The notes under the pieces were generated by a model that was not told the DNA's origin, searched no databases, and saw nothing but the letters and a program-made list of their open reading frames with translations. A stretch of DNA of 46,929 nt from an uncultured Bacteroidales bacterium (GTDB lineage Bacteria; Bacteroidota; Bacteroidia; Bacteroidales; F082), in NCBI GenBank assembly GCA_946405575.1, contig CAMJHP010000019.1, forward strand, positions 1 through 46,929, in the 5' to 3' direction. Below, piece after piece: positions 1 to 7,108 of the stretch; the first letter of the stretch is position 1; every line of letters starts with the position of its first letter. The position numbers were made by a program, and so were the translations under genes.

Positions 1-1
1 C

Positions 2-91
2 ATGGGATTGGGGCTATTTGATGCAACTATTACAAATTTGATGCGTTTGCCCTGGCGAAATGGGCGGTTTCATAAATTTTTCGGGAAATAA
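2..91 (+). CDS. Possible 3' end of an unidentified gene
   Basis: The frame starting at base 2 is open from the window edge to a TAA at 89-91, while the other two forward frames stop within about 40 bases. It encodes 29 residues ending in a basic, aromatic tail (RNGRFHKFFGK). A hairpin resembling a terminator follows 20 bases later, which fits the end of a rightward gene entering from outside the window. The fragment is too short to assign to a family. It could be a chance open frame. Confidence 0.35.
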   Translation: MGLGLFDATITNLMRLPWRNGRFHKFFGK

Positions 92-105
92 CAGGTAGAG
101 AGATG

Positions 106-147
106 AAAAATCCGCAATCCAAGCCTTTGCCTGAATTGCGGTTTTTT
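106..147. terminator. Candidate bidirectional terminator hairpin
   Basis: CCGCAAT (112-118) and ATTGCGG (135-141) are perfect 7-bp arms around a 16-nt loop. They are bordered by A5 on the left and T6 on the right, so the hairpin could end transcription from either side. It sits between the possible rightward gene end at 91 and the leftward scar ending at 167. Confidence 0.5.
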
Positions 148-166
148 CCTAAAACTGAAACGAGCC

Positions 167-205
167 TTATTTTAGCCCCTTCAACCATTTTTCGACCTTT
201 TTACG
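167..205 (-). pseudogene. Flavodoxin gene tail remnant (scar)
   Basis: Read leftward, this stretch encodes KKVEKWLKGLK and a stop. It closely matches the C-terminus (KVEKWLKGL, stop) of the intact lipoprotein flavodoxin at 2668-3267, also at base level: about 24 of 27 bases agree. A second piece at 534-553 reads NVKKAFP, matching the DVKKAFP motif that lies about 22 residues before that C-terminus in the intact protein. The roughly 330 bases between the two pieces encode an unrelated winged-helix tail. I infer a former second flavodoxin gene that lost its 5' part and was interrupted. Confidence 0.7.
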
Positions 206-546
206 ACATACTTTTGGTTGGGGGAATTGGGCGTATTTGGGATGGTTCGTTCAAGTAACCCTGCATCTATCAAGGTGTTGATAAACTTGTCAATGTTCCA
301 TTTTTGATATGTTACGTTGATGTGTTCAAGAATTTCTCTACTCGTTCTCGGAAATATACAGTATAACAATACTTCCTTTTGTCTGTCAGATAAAAGCAAG
401 TTACTATCAGAGCTACTATCAGAGTTACTATCAGAGCTACTATCAGAGTTACTACGTTGATTATGTGATGTATTACATTTGTTCGTAATATTCAAAGGTG
501 TATTGCCATTCGGGAAAGGTTTGAGGTCAAAGTGGAAAGGCTTTCT
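181..546 (-). pseudogene. C-terminal winged-helix fragment of an AlbA_2-type ATP-binding protein
   Basis: The open frame runs from 546 to a TGA at 181-183; the first possible start is TTG at 495 (104 aa). It has a Ser/Asp/Asn linker made of 12-bp tandem repeats, then a winged-helix-like segment ending RTIPNTPNSPNQKY. That ending is typical of the C-termini of divergent-AAA/AlbA_2 (Fic-like wHTH) proteins, which are normally 400-550 residues. The ATPase part is missing. The last residues (VKRSKNG) come from reading the flavodoxin scar in another frame, so the stop codon is borrowed. No ATG start or promoter is evident, so expression is doubtful. Confidence 0.6.
401..455 (-). repeat. 12-bp tandem repeat in the wHTH linker
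   Basis: About 4.6 copies of a 12-bp unit (TTACTATCAGAG alternating with CTACTATCAGAG) give an SDSS/SDSN repeat. The unit length keeps the reading frame, so copy-number change would alter linker length without breaking translation. The same kind of repeated linker sits in front of the C-terminal winged helix in intact AlbA_2-type proteins. Confidence 0.8.
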
Positions 547-557
547 TCACATTTTTA

Positions 558-1403
558 TTACCCCAATTGATATTCACCAGCGCGAATGGCAGCGATGACA
601 CCACCGTCGATGAGCAGGTCGGTGCCTGTGATGAACTTGGCATGTTCGCCGAGCAAGAAGGTTGCGGCTTCGGCAATCTCGTCGCTGGTGCCAGTGCGCT
701 GGGCGGCTGAAGCATCAATCATGCGCTGGTAGCCCTCGCCGTTGGCGTTGAACTCGTCGTAGGCCAACGGGGTGACGACGACACCCGGCGAGATGGTGTT
801 GATGCGGGCACGACGTTTGCGCCAACTGGTGGCGGCAGCACGCTGTGCCTGCAGGTGGTTCAATCGTTTGGCAATCATATAAGCGAATCCGCTGTTCTGC
901 ATGGCCACCTCTTGAATGAATTTCACCTCTTTCAGTTTGGCGGTCGGTGTCTGCACCAATTGCAGTTCGATGTCATTGGGGATGGGGTACATATAGGCCG
1001 CCTGGCTGCTGATGATGAGTCCTGCGCCACCCTCGGCCATCACTTCGCCGAAGGCATCGACGGCATAACCCGTGCCGACCATGTCGAGGTCGACGATATG
1101 CTCGGGGTTGGCCTGATTGGGCGATGCACCAGCCGTATCGATGAAGTACATCACAGGGCCCAATTCAGCGGCCTTCTTTGCAAAAGCCTCTATACTGTCT
1201 TTCTGCAAAGCGTTCACCTGCATTGTTTCCACATCATAACCACAACGGCTGAAATCCTCGCCAACGCGCTCCAATGCCTTCTCGCTGATGTCACCCAAAA
1301 GGATTTTCTTGCCTGCACCGATGCGGCGCACAATGGCAGTTCCCATACTACCAGCACCTAAGAGTGCCACTACTTGTTTATGTTCGTTTCTGTCGAAATA
1401 CAT
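558..1403 (-). CDS. SDR family oxidoreductase
   Basis: The 281-residue protein is a short-chain dehydrogenase/reductase. The nucleotide-binding motif near the N-terminus is GAGSMG (16-21) rather than the usual TGxxxGIG. An acidic residue at D38 after the second strand hints at NAD(H) preference. Catalytic Ser and YxxxK are visible as S132/S133 and Y175-x3-K179. The ISPG segment (about 204) and the C-terminal TGTDLLIDGG motif are standard for classical SDRs. Substrate is unknown. The gene ends directly at a flavodoxin remnant, and its upstream region is an intergenic repeat carrying a TAATTTTG -7-like box. Confidence 0.9.
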   Translation of the reverse strand: MYFDRNEHKQVVALLGAGSMGTAIVRRIGAGKKILLGDISEKALERVGEDFSRCGYDVETMQVNALQKDSIEAFAKKAAELGPVMYFIDTAGASPNQANPEHIVDLDMVGTGYAVDAFGEVMAEGGAGLIISSQAAYMYPIPNDIELQLVQTPTAKLKEVKFIQEVAMQNSGFAYMIAKRLNHLQAQRAAATSWRKRRARINTISPGVVVTPLAYDEFNANGEGYQRMIDASAAQRTGTSDEIAEAATFLLGEHAKFITGTDLLIDGGVIAAIRAGEYQLG

Positions 1404-1436
1404 TATTCTTTTGTTTTGTTTGTTGTTTTAGTAATC

Positions 1437-1608
1437 GTTCAAAATTAAACTTCATTTTTTTTGACTTCGGGACTCGGGACTTTTTGACCATGACCGATTT
1501 CACGATAATGCTGAAATTTCAGCCCTCGGTTGAAGTGGTCATTGTCATAGTCATGAGCCATAGTCCCGTAGTCTCGTAGTCTCGTGTCTAATTTTTAAAC
1601 TAATTTGC
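1437..1608. repeat. Intergenic palindromic repeat, copy A
   Basis: The edges GTTCAAAATTAAAC (1437-1450) and AAACTAATTTGC (1597-1608) recur at 17545-17668. Inside, an arm with GACTTCGGGACTCGGGAC faces an arm built from 8-bp units (AGTCCCGT, AGTCTCGT, AGTCTCGT). The arms are roughly complementary, so the element can fold into a long hairpin. Read leftward, its end supplies TAATTTTG, a -7-like box, upstream of the SDR. This copy has about 50 bp more in the middle than copy B. Confidence 0.7.
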
Positions 1609-1615
1609 AATCAAC

Positions 1616-2644
1616 TTATTTATCAATGTTGACGATAGTGTACTTACGGCTACCGAGGCCAATCTTTTCGGCATGTTCAACGGTGTGGATGCCGTGACGG
1701 CTCTCGATGCGTTCTTTCATTGAAGCCACATCGTTGTCGGCGGTTTGCTCTTGACCAAGGACGAGGTCGATGCAGGCCTGGTCGAGGGCTACGGGGTCGG
1801 TGCTGGCCAGGATGCCCATATCTTGTAGTGCCACAGGAGTGGGATTGCCGTTGCAGTCGCAGTCGATGCTCATGTTATTCATAACATTGATATAGAGGAC
1901 CTTCCCATTGAAGTAGTCGTGCACAGCAGCGGCAGCATTGGCCATACATTCAAGGAACTTGTCCTGGTTTTCAGGCTGGATATAGTCCCAAAGATGGGTG
2001 TAGTCCTCGCATTGGCCGTTGGTGTGGATGTAGGTCTTGCCGTTGCGCGAAGCCACGCCGATGCTGGCATTCTTCAGCACGCCACCGAAGCCGCCCATCT
2101 GGTGTCCCTTGAAGTGGGCGAGGTTGATCATGAAGTCATAGTTTTGGATGTTCTGTCCCACGATGTTGTAACGCATGTAGGTGGTGTCGCGCACAGGGAT
2201 TTTGATTTCGCCGTCGGCATCCATGATGTCCACGCCACCGATGGTGTTGAAGCCGTGCTCCTCGATGACCTTTAGGTGGTCTTCGGTGAGCATGCGTTTG
2301 CCGGCGTAAGCGGTGTTGCATTCCACAATCTTGCCGTTCACCAGTTGTACCAAAGGTCCAATCAAGTCAGCCTTCAAGTGGTTGTTGTTGCCGGCCTCGC
2401 CGGTGGAGATTTTCACGGCCACACGGCCTTCGGCTTCTACGCCAAGTGCCTTGTAGATGTTAATGAGTGCTTCAGGGCTGATTTCGCTGGTGAAATAGAC
2501 TTTCGATGTGTTTTCCATATTGGGTGTTGTTGGTTCGGTTTGTTCTTGTTGTTCAGTTGTTGGATTGCCGTTTTTGTTTTGGCAGCTTGTGTTGGCCATC
2601 ACCAATGCCATAGCGGTGAGAACCAAAAGTCTTTTAACTTTCAT
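1616..2644 (-). CDS. DUF362 domain lipoprotein, paralogue 1
   Basis: The 342-residue protein begins with a lipoprotein signal (hydrophobic stretch, lipobox ending at C21), so it is probably membrane-anchored outside the cytoplasm. The mature part is a DUF362 domain, with the segments KISTGE, VECNTAY, HFKGHxMGGFGG, NMSIDCDC (two close cysteines, C262 and C264) and ASTDPVALDQAC. The ferredoxin module of longer DUF362 proteins is absent. Two close paralogues lie at 8123 and 21491. The flavodoxin lipoprotein immediately upstream (23-bp gap) suggests a shared redox role, but the biochemical function is unknown. Confidence 0.88.
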   Translation of the reverse strand: MKVKRLLVLTAMALVMANTSCQNKNGNPTTEQQEQTEPTTPNMENTSKVYFTSEISPEALINIYKALGVEAEGRVAVKISTGEAGNNNHLKADLIGPLVQLVNGKIVECNTAYAGKRMLTEDHLKVIEEHGFNTIGGVDIMDADGEIKIPVRDTTYMRYNIVGQNIQNYDFMINLAHFKGHQMGGFGGVLKNASIGVASRNGKTYIHTNGQCEDYTHLWDYIQPENQDKFLECMANAAAAVHDYFNGKVLYINVMNNMSIDCDCNGNPTPVALQDMGILASTDPVALDQACIDLVLGQEQTADNDVASMKERIESRHGIHTVEHAEKIGLGSRKYTIVNIDK

Positions 2645-2667
2645 GTTGTCAAGTGCTTAATTTGTTA

Positions 2668-3267
2668 TTAAAGACCCTTCAACCATTTCTCGACCTTTGC
2701 CTTGCCCGTACGGACTTCATGCCCATAGATGCTGAACTCGCCTGTGATCTTGGCCTTCGGGAAGGCTTTCTTTACATCACTGGCACAGGAGGCGAGGCCG
2801 CTGCCTTCGTGGGTGGTGAAGGGGATGACGGTCTTGCCGTCGAGGTTGATGTCCTTGAAGAGGGTGAACATCACCTGCGGGTAGGTGCCCCACCACACAG
2901 GACCGCCGATGAAGACGGTGTCGTATTGGCTGAGGTCGGGGGCGGTGCCTTCGTAAGGCGGCAGTTCGCCCTTGTTGGCTTCTTCCTTGGCCAATTCGAT
3001 GAGCGACATATAGGCCATGCCGTCATACTTGTGGGTGACGATTTCAAACTGGTCCGCACCCTTGATTTCAGTGATGTAGTCGGCCACGATCTTGGTGTTG
3101 CCGACCTCGATGTTGCCCACGCTGTAGTTGTCGCCCGCATGGGAGAAAAAAATGACGATGGATTTGCTCATGTTGTTCTTATTTGATGATTTGACTTCTT
3201 GTTTGTTTTGTGCATTGCAGCTAGTGGCCATAAGAAGTGCCAGGACTGCGGTAATGATTTTTTTCAT
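2668..3267 (-). CDS. Lipoprotein flavodoxin
   Basis: This 199-residue protein has a lipoprotein signal (lipobox MATSC, C17), a short Asn/Lys linker and a flavodoxin domain starting near residue 34 (KSIVIFFSHAGDNYSVG). The FMN-phosphate loop region is HAGDNYSVGNIEVGNTK, and GGPVWWGTYP and FTTHEGSG are typical flavodoxin_4 loops. A lipid-anchored flavodoxin outside the cytoplasm is unusual, because most are cytoplasmic. Its start overlaps the stop of the acetyltransferase by 4 bp (ATGA), so the two are translationally coupled, with DUF362 following. Confidence 0.88.
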   Translation of the reverse strand: MKKIITAVLALLMATSCNAQNKQEVKSSNKNNMSKSIVIFFSHAGDNYSVGNIEVGNTKIVADYITEIKGADQFEIVTHKYDGMAYMSLIELAKEEANKGELPPYEGTAPDLSQYDTVFIGGPVWWGTYPQVMFTLFKDINLDGKTVIPFTTHEGSGLASCASDVKKAFPKAKITGEFSIYGHEVRTGKAKVEKWLKGL

Positions 3268-3800
3268 AGTTCTATAATGTTTTTAATGAATTTCGCAGGA
3301 TTGCCGCCCACGATGGTATTGGGTTCCACGTCCTTGGTGACCACGGCTCCCGCGGCTACGACTGCATTTTTGCCAACGGTTACGCCAGGCAGGATGGTGG
3401 CACCTGCGCCAATCCAAGCGTTTTCACAGATATGGACGGGCTTGCAAAGGAGAATCTGGCGGTCGTAGAAGTCGTGGTTGTTGGAGATGAGTTGGGCATT
3501 AGCAGCAATCATTGCGCCGTCGTCGATGGTGATGCCACCGCGGGCCATCATCAGGCAGTTGTTCATAATCATCACATTCTTCCCGATGTGTACACGGTCG
3601 AAGCAAACACCCGTAAGGCCTGGCATCACCCAGCCGCCTTCACCGAGGTTGTCGCCGAAAAGCTCACGCACAAGGGCATTGTACTCGTCGGTGTAAGGCA
3701 TCGTATGGTTCAGTTTGAAAAGGACTTGCGCTTGACGCACGCCTTCCGCGTGTTCTTCGGCTGTGGTCAGCCTGGGGTCAACTCTTTGTTCTTGCATCAT
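3264..3800 (-). CDS. Hexapeptide-repeat sugar O-acetyltransferase (maltose/galactoside type)
   Basis: The 178-residue product has the left-handed beta-helix hexapeptide pattern (IxxNAxIGAGATILPGVTVGKNAVVAAGAVVTKDV) and ends GGNPAKFIKNI, as in Maa/LacA-type acetyl-CoA transferases. The His of the SNNHDFYD segment is the likely catalytic residue. I chose the ATG at 3800: the longer frame begins at a TTG that lies inside a TAATTTTG -7 box (3822-3829). It is the first gene of a leftward acetyltransferase-flavodoxin-DUF362 operon that diverges from the AraC regulator. Confidence 0.88.
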   Translation of the reverse strand: MMQEQRVDPRLTTAEEHAEGVRQAQVLFKLNHTMPYTDEYNALVRELFGDNLGEGGWVMPGLTGVCFDRVHIGKNVMIMNNCLMMARGGITIDDGAMIAANAQLISNNHDFYDRQILLCKPVHICENAWIGAGATILPGVTVGKNAVVAAGAVVTKDVEPNTIVGGNPAKFIKNIIEL

Positions 3801-3893
3801 CTTAGGTTTTGAATTACGGTGCAAAATTACAGCGACTTAACGATATGTTTGTTTAACAAAAAGCATCATAATTTTCACAAAAGCCATCTTTTT

Positions 3894-3925
3894 TTTGATA
3901 GTGAGAGAAATAAAGTGTATTTTCG
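3894..3925 (+). promoter_or_regulatory. Promoter of the AraC regulator
   Basis: TTTG (3894-3897), a 20-nt spacer and TATTTTCG (3918-3925) approximate the Bacteroidota -33/-7 promoter. It lies a few bases before the ATG at 3930, leaving almost no 5' leader. The 130-bp gap also holds the leftward promoter of the acetyltransferase operon. Confidence 0.5.
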
Positions 3926-3929
3926 CGCC

Positions 3930-4748
3930 ATGAAGATTGATTTTCAGTACGCTACGGATTTCCTCGGGATGAATGACCCCAGATTGGGCCACACTTGTAT
4001 GCATCTGCTCTGCACGGAAGGCGAAGGCAGCTTTGTGTTTAACGCAAAATGCTACCACATTGTGAAAAACGATTTGGTGGTAATGCCAAATCCGAGTCGA
4101 GCAAAAAACCTCACCGCCCATTCTGATTTGCAGGTGGAGTGGTTTGCAGCCGACTATAAGTTTCTGCAAAACTTGTTACCTTCGAATAACTACAGCATCG
4201 GAGGAAGCATATCGCTCAACCAAGACCCTATCATCAAACTCACCGACGAGCAGGCAGCTATCTTGCTTGCCGACTTCCACCGTCTCCGTGATCGCCTCGG
4301 CGACCACCATCTGCTGTTTTACCGTGAATTGATGGGGAGTCTCTGCCTAACGATGATGTATGACATCTTCGAGCCTCATGCACAACGCGAGACCACCGAT
4401 TCCCACAGTGACCGCACAGCATACATCGTCCGTCAGCTGACTGACCTGCTCGCCACCGGCATCAGTCGCACCGAGCGTGAGGTAAGCTACTATGCCGAGC
4501 GGCTGAACGTCTCGCCAAAGTACCTCTCCGCCACGGTCAAACGCGTGACGGGCCACAGTGTCAGCAGTTACATCAACCGTGCCACAGTGCCCATCCTGAA
4601 AGGCTTGTTGGACGACGAGCGCCTGTCGCTCACACAGATTGCCGACCGCATGAACTTCACCTCGCTGAGCTATTTCAGCCGCTATTGCACCAAGCACCTC
4701 GGACAGTCGCCTAGCGAATATCGACGGAGCCTGCAACCTAAGGGTTAA
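3930..4748 (+). CDS. AraC family transcriptional regulator
   Basis: A 272-residue protein with an N-terminal cupin-like sensing region and a C-terminal double helix-turn-helix. The latter shows YYAERLNVSPKYLSATVKRVTGHSVSSYI and LSLTQIADRMNFTSLSYFSRYCTKHLGQSPSEYR, the standard AraC/XylS signature. An upstream in-frame start at 3819 was rejected because the -7 box lies between it and the ATG at 3930. It diverges from the acetyltransferase-flavodoxin-DUF362 genes and precedes an SDR, so it may control either group. Confidence 0.93.
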   Translation: MKIDFQYATDFLGMNDPRLGHTCMHLLCTEGEGSFVFNAKCYHIVKNDLVVMPNPSRAKNLTAHSDLQVEWFAADYKFLQNLLPSNNYSIGGSISLNQDPIIKLTDEQAAILLADFHRLRDRLGDHHLLFYRELMGSLCLTMMYDIFEPHAQRETTDSHSDRTAYIVRQLTDLLATGISRTEREVSYYAERLNVSPKYLSATVKRVTGHSVSSYINRATVPILKGLLDDERLSLTQIADRMNFTSLSYFSRYCTKHLGQSPSEYRRSLQPKG

Positions 4749-4850
4749 GGATGGCTGATTCTCACCAAATAGTATCAAAAAAAGAGATTTCAAAGGCATG
4801 AAAATCCATGTATTCCGCACTGATGAAGTCAAACTACAAATCATAATTCT

Positions 4851-5600
4851 ATGAAGACAGCCATTATTATTGGAGCCACCTCTGGCCTTGGAAGGGAAGC
4901 AGCCGCAAGATTAGTGGCAGAAGGTTGGAAGGTCGGAATCGCTGGCCGACGCACTGCTGCACTAGAGGCCTTTCAAAATGAATTCGGCAAAGACAAGGTG
5001 TGTATTGCCACAATGGACGTAACCCGTCCTGAATCCATTGAAGTGCTGGACAATTTACTCTCCCAAACCGGAGACCCCGACCTGTTCTTCTATGTTTCGG
5101 GCGTTGGCTATCAGAACCGTGAACTTGACGAAGAGAAGGAAATGCGCATCATTCAGACCAACAGCGAAGGGATGGTCAGGATGGTGGACCACTTTTTCAA
5201 CTATGTAAGGACGCACAACTACAGCGAAAGCCACAAGGCTCATATAGCTGTCATCACCTCCATAGCCGGCACCAATGGGATGGGGGCCTCTCCAGCTTAT
5301 TCTGCGACCAAAAAGATGCAGAGCACCTATCTTACGGCTTTGTCACAACTCTCCCGTATGGACAAGATCCCAGTTTGCTTCACCGACATACGCCCCGGTT
5401 TTGTCGCAACGGACATCCTGAATCCCAACAAGCATTATCCAATGCTGATGTCAAAAGAGAAGGCGACAGACCATGTGATGAAGGCGGTTCATAAAAAGAA
5501 GCGCGTTTACACCTTTGACTGGAGATTCCGTCTCGTCGTAGGGATATGGAAAATGATTCCCCGTTTTGTTTGGGAGCGCCTCACTTGGGTACAAAACTAG
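4851..5600 (+). CDS. SDR family NAD(P)-dependent oxidoreductase
   Basis: A 249-residue classical SDR: GATSGLG (8-14) binds the cofactor, the AGRR segment (31-34) suggests NADP(H), S137 and Y150-x3-K154 form the catalytic triad, and RPGFVATDI follows. The C-terminal part (about 215-245) is basic and aromatic and could touch the membrane. It lies about 100 bp after the AraC gene on the same strand and may be its target. It ends 13 bp from the convergent monooxygenase gene. The substrate cannot be inferred. Confidence 0.92.
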   Translation: MKTAIIIGATSGLGREAAARLVAEGWKVGIAGRRTAALEAFQNEFGKDKVCIATMDVTRPESIEVLDNLLSQTGDPDLFFYVSGVGYQNRELDEEKEMRIIQTNSEGMVRMVDHFFNYVRTHNYSESHKAHIAVITSIAGTNGMGASPAYSATKKMQSTYLTALSQLSRMDKIPVCFTDIRPGFVATDILNPNKHYPMLMSKEKATDHVMKAVHKKKRVYTFDWRFRLVVGIWKMIPRFVWERLTWVQN

Positions 5601-5613
5601 AAGTCATATAGAA

Positions 5614-5892
5614 TTAGAATTCAAAACGTTCCACCTTCATCTGGCCACATTGGCGCATCATGGGAGAGTATTTCTTGAACTCCGGCATGGCGGAATGCTT
5701 GTCGAGCGACGCTTGGTCTGCCCATGTCTCGCAGATCAAAAACACATCCTGTCGGGTGGCACTCTGGAACACATCGTAGGCGATGCATCCGTCATGTTTC
5801 TGCGAGTACTCGGTAAGGGCTACCGCGGCTTGCAGCGCGGTCTTGAACTGTTCACCGTCATTGGCCTGGAAAAAGCAATTTAATCGTATCAT
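5614..5892 (-). CDS. Antibiotic biosynthesis monooxygenase (ABM/YgiN-like) domain protein
   Basis: 92 residues matching the small dimeric ferredoxin-like ABM fold: the EYSQKHDGCIAYDVFQS segment, then FLICETWADQASLDKHSAMPEFKKY. Relatives include quinol monooxygenases such as YgiN, which act without a metal or flavin. The gene sits just downstream of a membrane protein on the same strand. The same domain recurs as the C-terminal part of the amidohydrolase at 9982. Confidence 0.88.
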   Translation of the reverse strand: MIRLNCFFQANDGEQFKTALQAAVALTEYSQKHDGCIAYDVFQSATRQDVFLICETWADQASLDKHSAMPEFKKYSPMMRQCGQMKVERFEF

Positions 5893-5911
5893 TTCAAGTT
5901 TTATTTGTTAA

Positions 5912-6397
5912 TCACAATAAAGTCACAATTCCCCCTGCAACCAGCGCAGCGGGAATGCCTAGCAGCATCCCGATAAGGGCGCCTTTGATGTGGAACCAAT
6001 AGTCATGGTAGGCATCGGTCATGTCCTCTGTACCAGGGATGACGAAATGCTTGTCGTGGCAAAACCATAGGCAGTCGAGCACCAGCGCATCGAACCAATT
6101 GACCACCACCCATAAGGCGTAAGCTATAAATGCACCGCACCAAAAGGTTTCACAGCCGTTGATATACCTAACCAACAAGCCTAGCAAAACACCAAAGACC
6201 ATCATGGCCACAATCTTTTTGATGTAGAAAGTCGCCCCTCCTGGACGGTTGCTGGCGTCAACCAAACCTAACTGGTCGCATCGCTCGATGATGGCGGGAG
6301 GATAGTTGAAAATAGTCTTGATGGGGTTTCTCGACATCAGGAACACAAACAGCGTGAACAAGGCGCACGCGATGAGGGACTCGATGAAAAAGGTCAT
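5912..6397 (-). CDS. Multi-pass membrane protein of unknown function
   Basis: 161 residues with about four hydrophobic segments (roughly 3-20, 60-78, 85-105, 140-160). Between them is a conserved-looking loop, FDALVLDCLWFCHDKHFVIPGTEDMTDAYHDYWFHIKG, that I cannot assign to a family. I chose the ATG at 6397, giving a normal hydrophobic N-terminus. The frame stays open to 6598, but those 67 residues are AT-rich, hydrophilic and unlike the rest, and overlap the DUF3791-like gene. Confidence 0.65.
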   Translation of the reverse strand: MTFFIESLIACALFTLFVFLMSRNPIKTIFNYPPAIIERCDQLGLVDASNRPGGATFYIKKIVAMMVFGVLLGLLVRYINGCETFWCGAFIAYALWVVVNWFDALVLDCLWFCHDKHFVIPGTEDMTDAYHDYWFHIKGALIGMLLGIPAALVAGGIVTLL

Positions 6398-6578
6398 TTG
6401 TCTATCATTCGATAATTTAAGAATTGTAACAGAAGAATAAAAAATGCATATTTCGGGATGATGTCTGTTTTCTTCTTCATCAAAAGGATTTCCAGAATGT
6501 AATACTCCATGGATAATATGGAATCGTGTACTGTAATAATTTGCTGAAGATATCCATTTAGAATCAGATTGAATGCAT

Positions 6579-6806
6579 TTAAGTATTTTTGATTTCAAAT
6601 ACTTTTATTTCTTCTGCCAAAACATCATAAACATAGGCAGGACTTTGGAAATAAAGTCCTGTATTCAGATTGTTAAGAGCGGCATAAGTCTTTGAGTTAT
6701 AGACAATATCCATTGCCTCACGCATTGAAAGGGAACGCTCTTCCATGAGCCGCGCAATCAACTCGCGGGTCAATGTTTCAACCATGAAAGTTTCTTTTGA
6801 GTTCAT
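6579..6806 (-). CDS. Small DUF3791-type partner protein
   Basis: 75 residues, mostly helical. The core (REAMDIVYNSKTYAALNNLNTGLYFQSPAYVYDVLAEE) is typical of small Bacteroidota proteins encoded next to DUF3791 genes. It overlaps the upstream DUF3791 gene by 4 bp, so translation is coupled. In other genomes such pairs often accompany DUF3990, a predicted ADP-ribosyltransferase-like toxin. No DUF3990 is seen here. A toxin-antitoxin role is conjecture. Confidence 0.65.
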   Translation of the reverse strand: MNSKETFMVETLTRELIARLMEERSLSMREAMDIVYNSKTYAALNNLNTGLYFQSPAYVYDVLAEEIKVFEIKNT

Positions 6807-7027
6807 GCCAATGTTCCTCCCATACGTTTACAGTAGGCTGTCAAGTCTTCCACAGTGTTTTCAAAGGAATAGGTGTGTTCAACGTCATAGAATTTGTCCA
6901 CGAAGTCAAGACCTTTGTATTGTTGCAGATACCGATAAGCCTGTTGCGTGGTGATATGATGCGCTGTGGCAAACTCTGTTATCAATGCCATGATATAATT
7001 GATTTTATCTATGATGGGCTTGCTCAT
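6803..7027 (-). CDS. DUF3791 domain protein
   Basis: 74 residues matching DUF3791: DKINYIMALITEFATAHHITTQQAYRYL, then FYDVEHTYSFENTVEDL. It is the first gene of a two-gene unit. A -7 box TATTTTTG is present at 7045-7052 (minus strand), 17 nt before the ATG. The function is unknown. The family is common in Bacteroidota and Firmicutes next to DUF3990. Confidence 0.75.
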   Translation of the reverse strand: MSKPIIDKINYIMALITEFATAHHITTQQAYRYLQQYKGLDFVDKFYDVEHTYSFENTVEDLTAYCKRMGGTLA

Positions 7028-7108
7028 TTGGTTTTTCTTCGATGCAAAAATACAAACATTTCACAAATATGGCAACAAAAATTTTCATTGATAGGTCTTT
7101 AGATATAA

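Noticed and set aside
401..455. Possible CRISPR-like repeats
   Set aside because: The units are 12 bp, directly adjacent without spacers and within a coding frame. No cas genes are present.
6398..6598. N-terminal extension of the membrane protein at 5912-6397
   Set aside because: The extension is hydrophilic, AT-rich, overlaps the upstream gene and would bury the first membrane helix.
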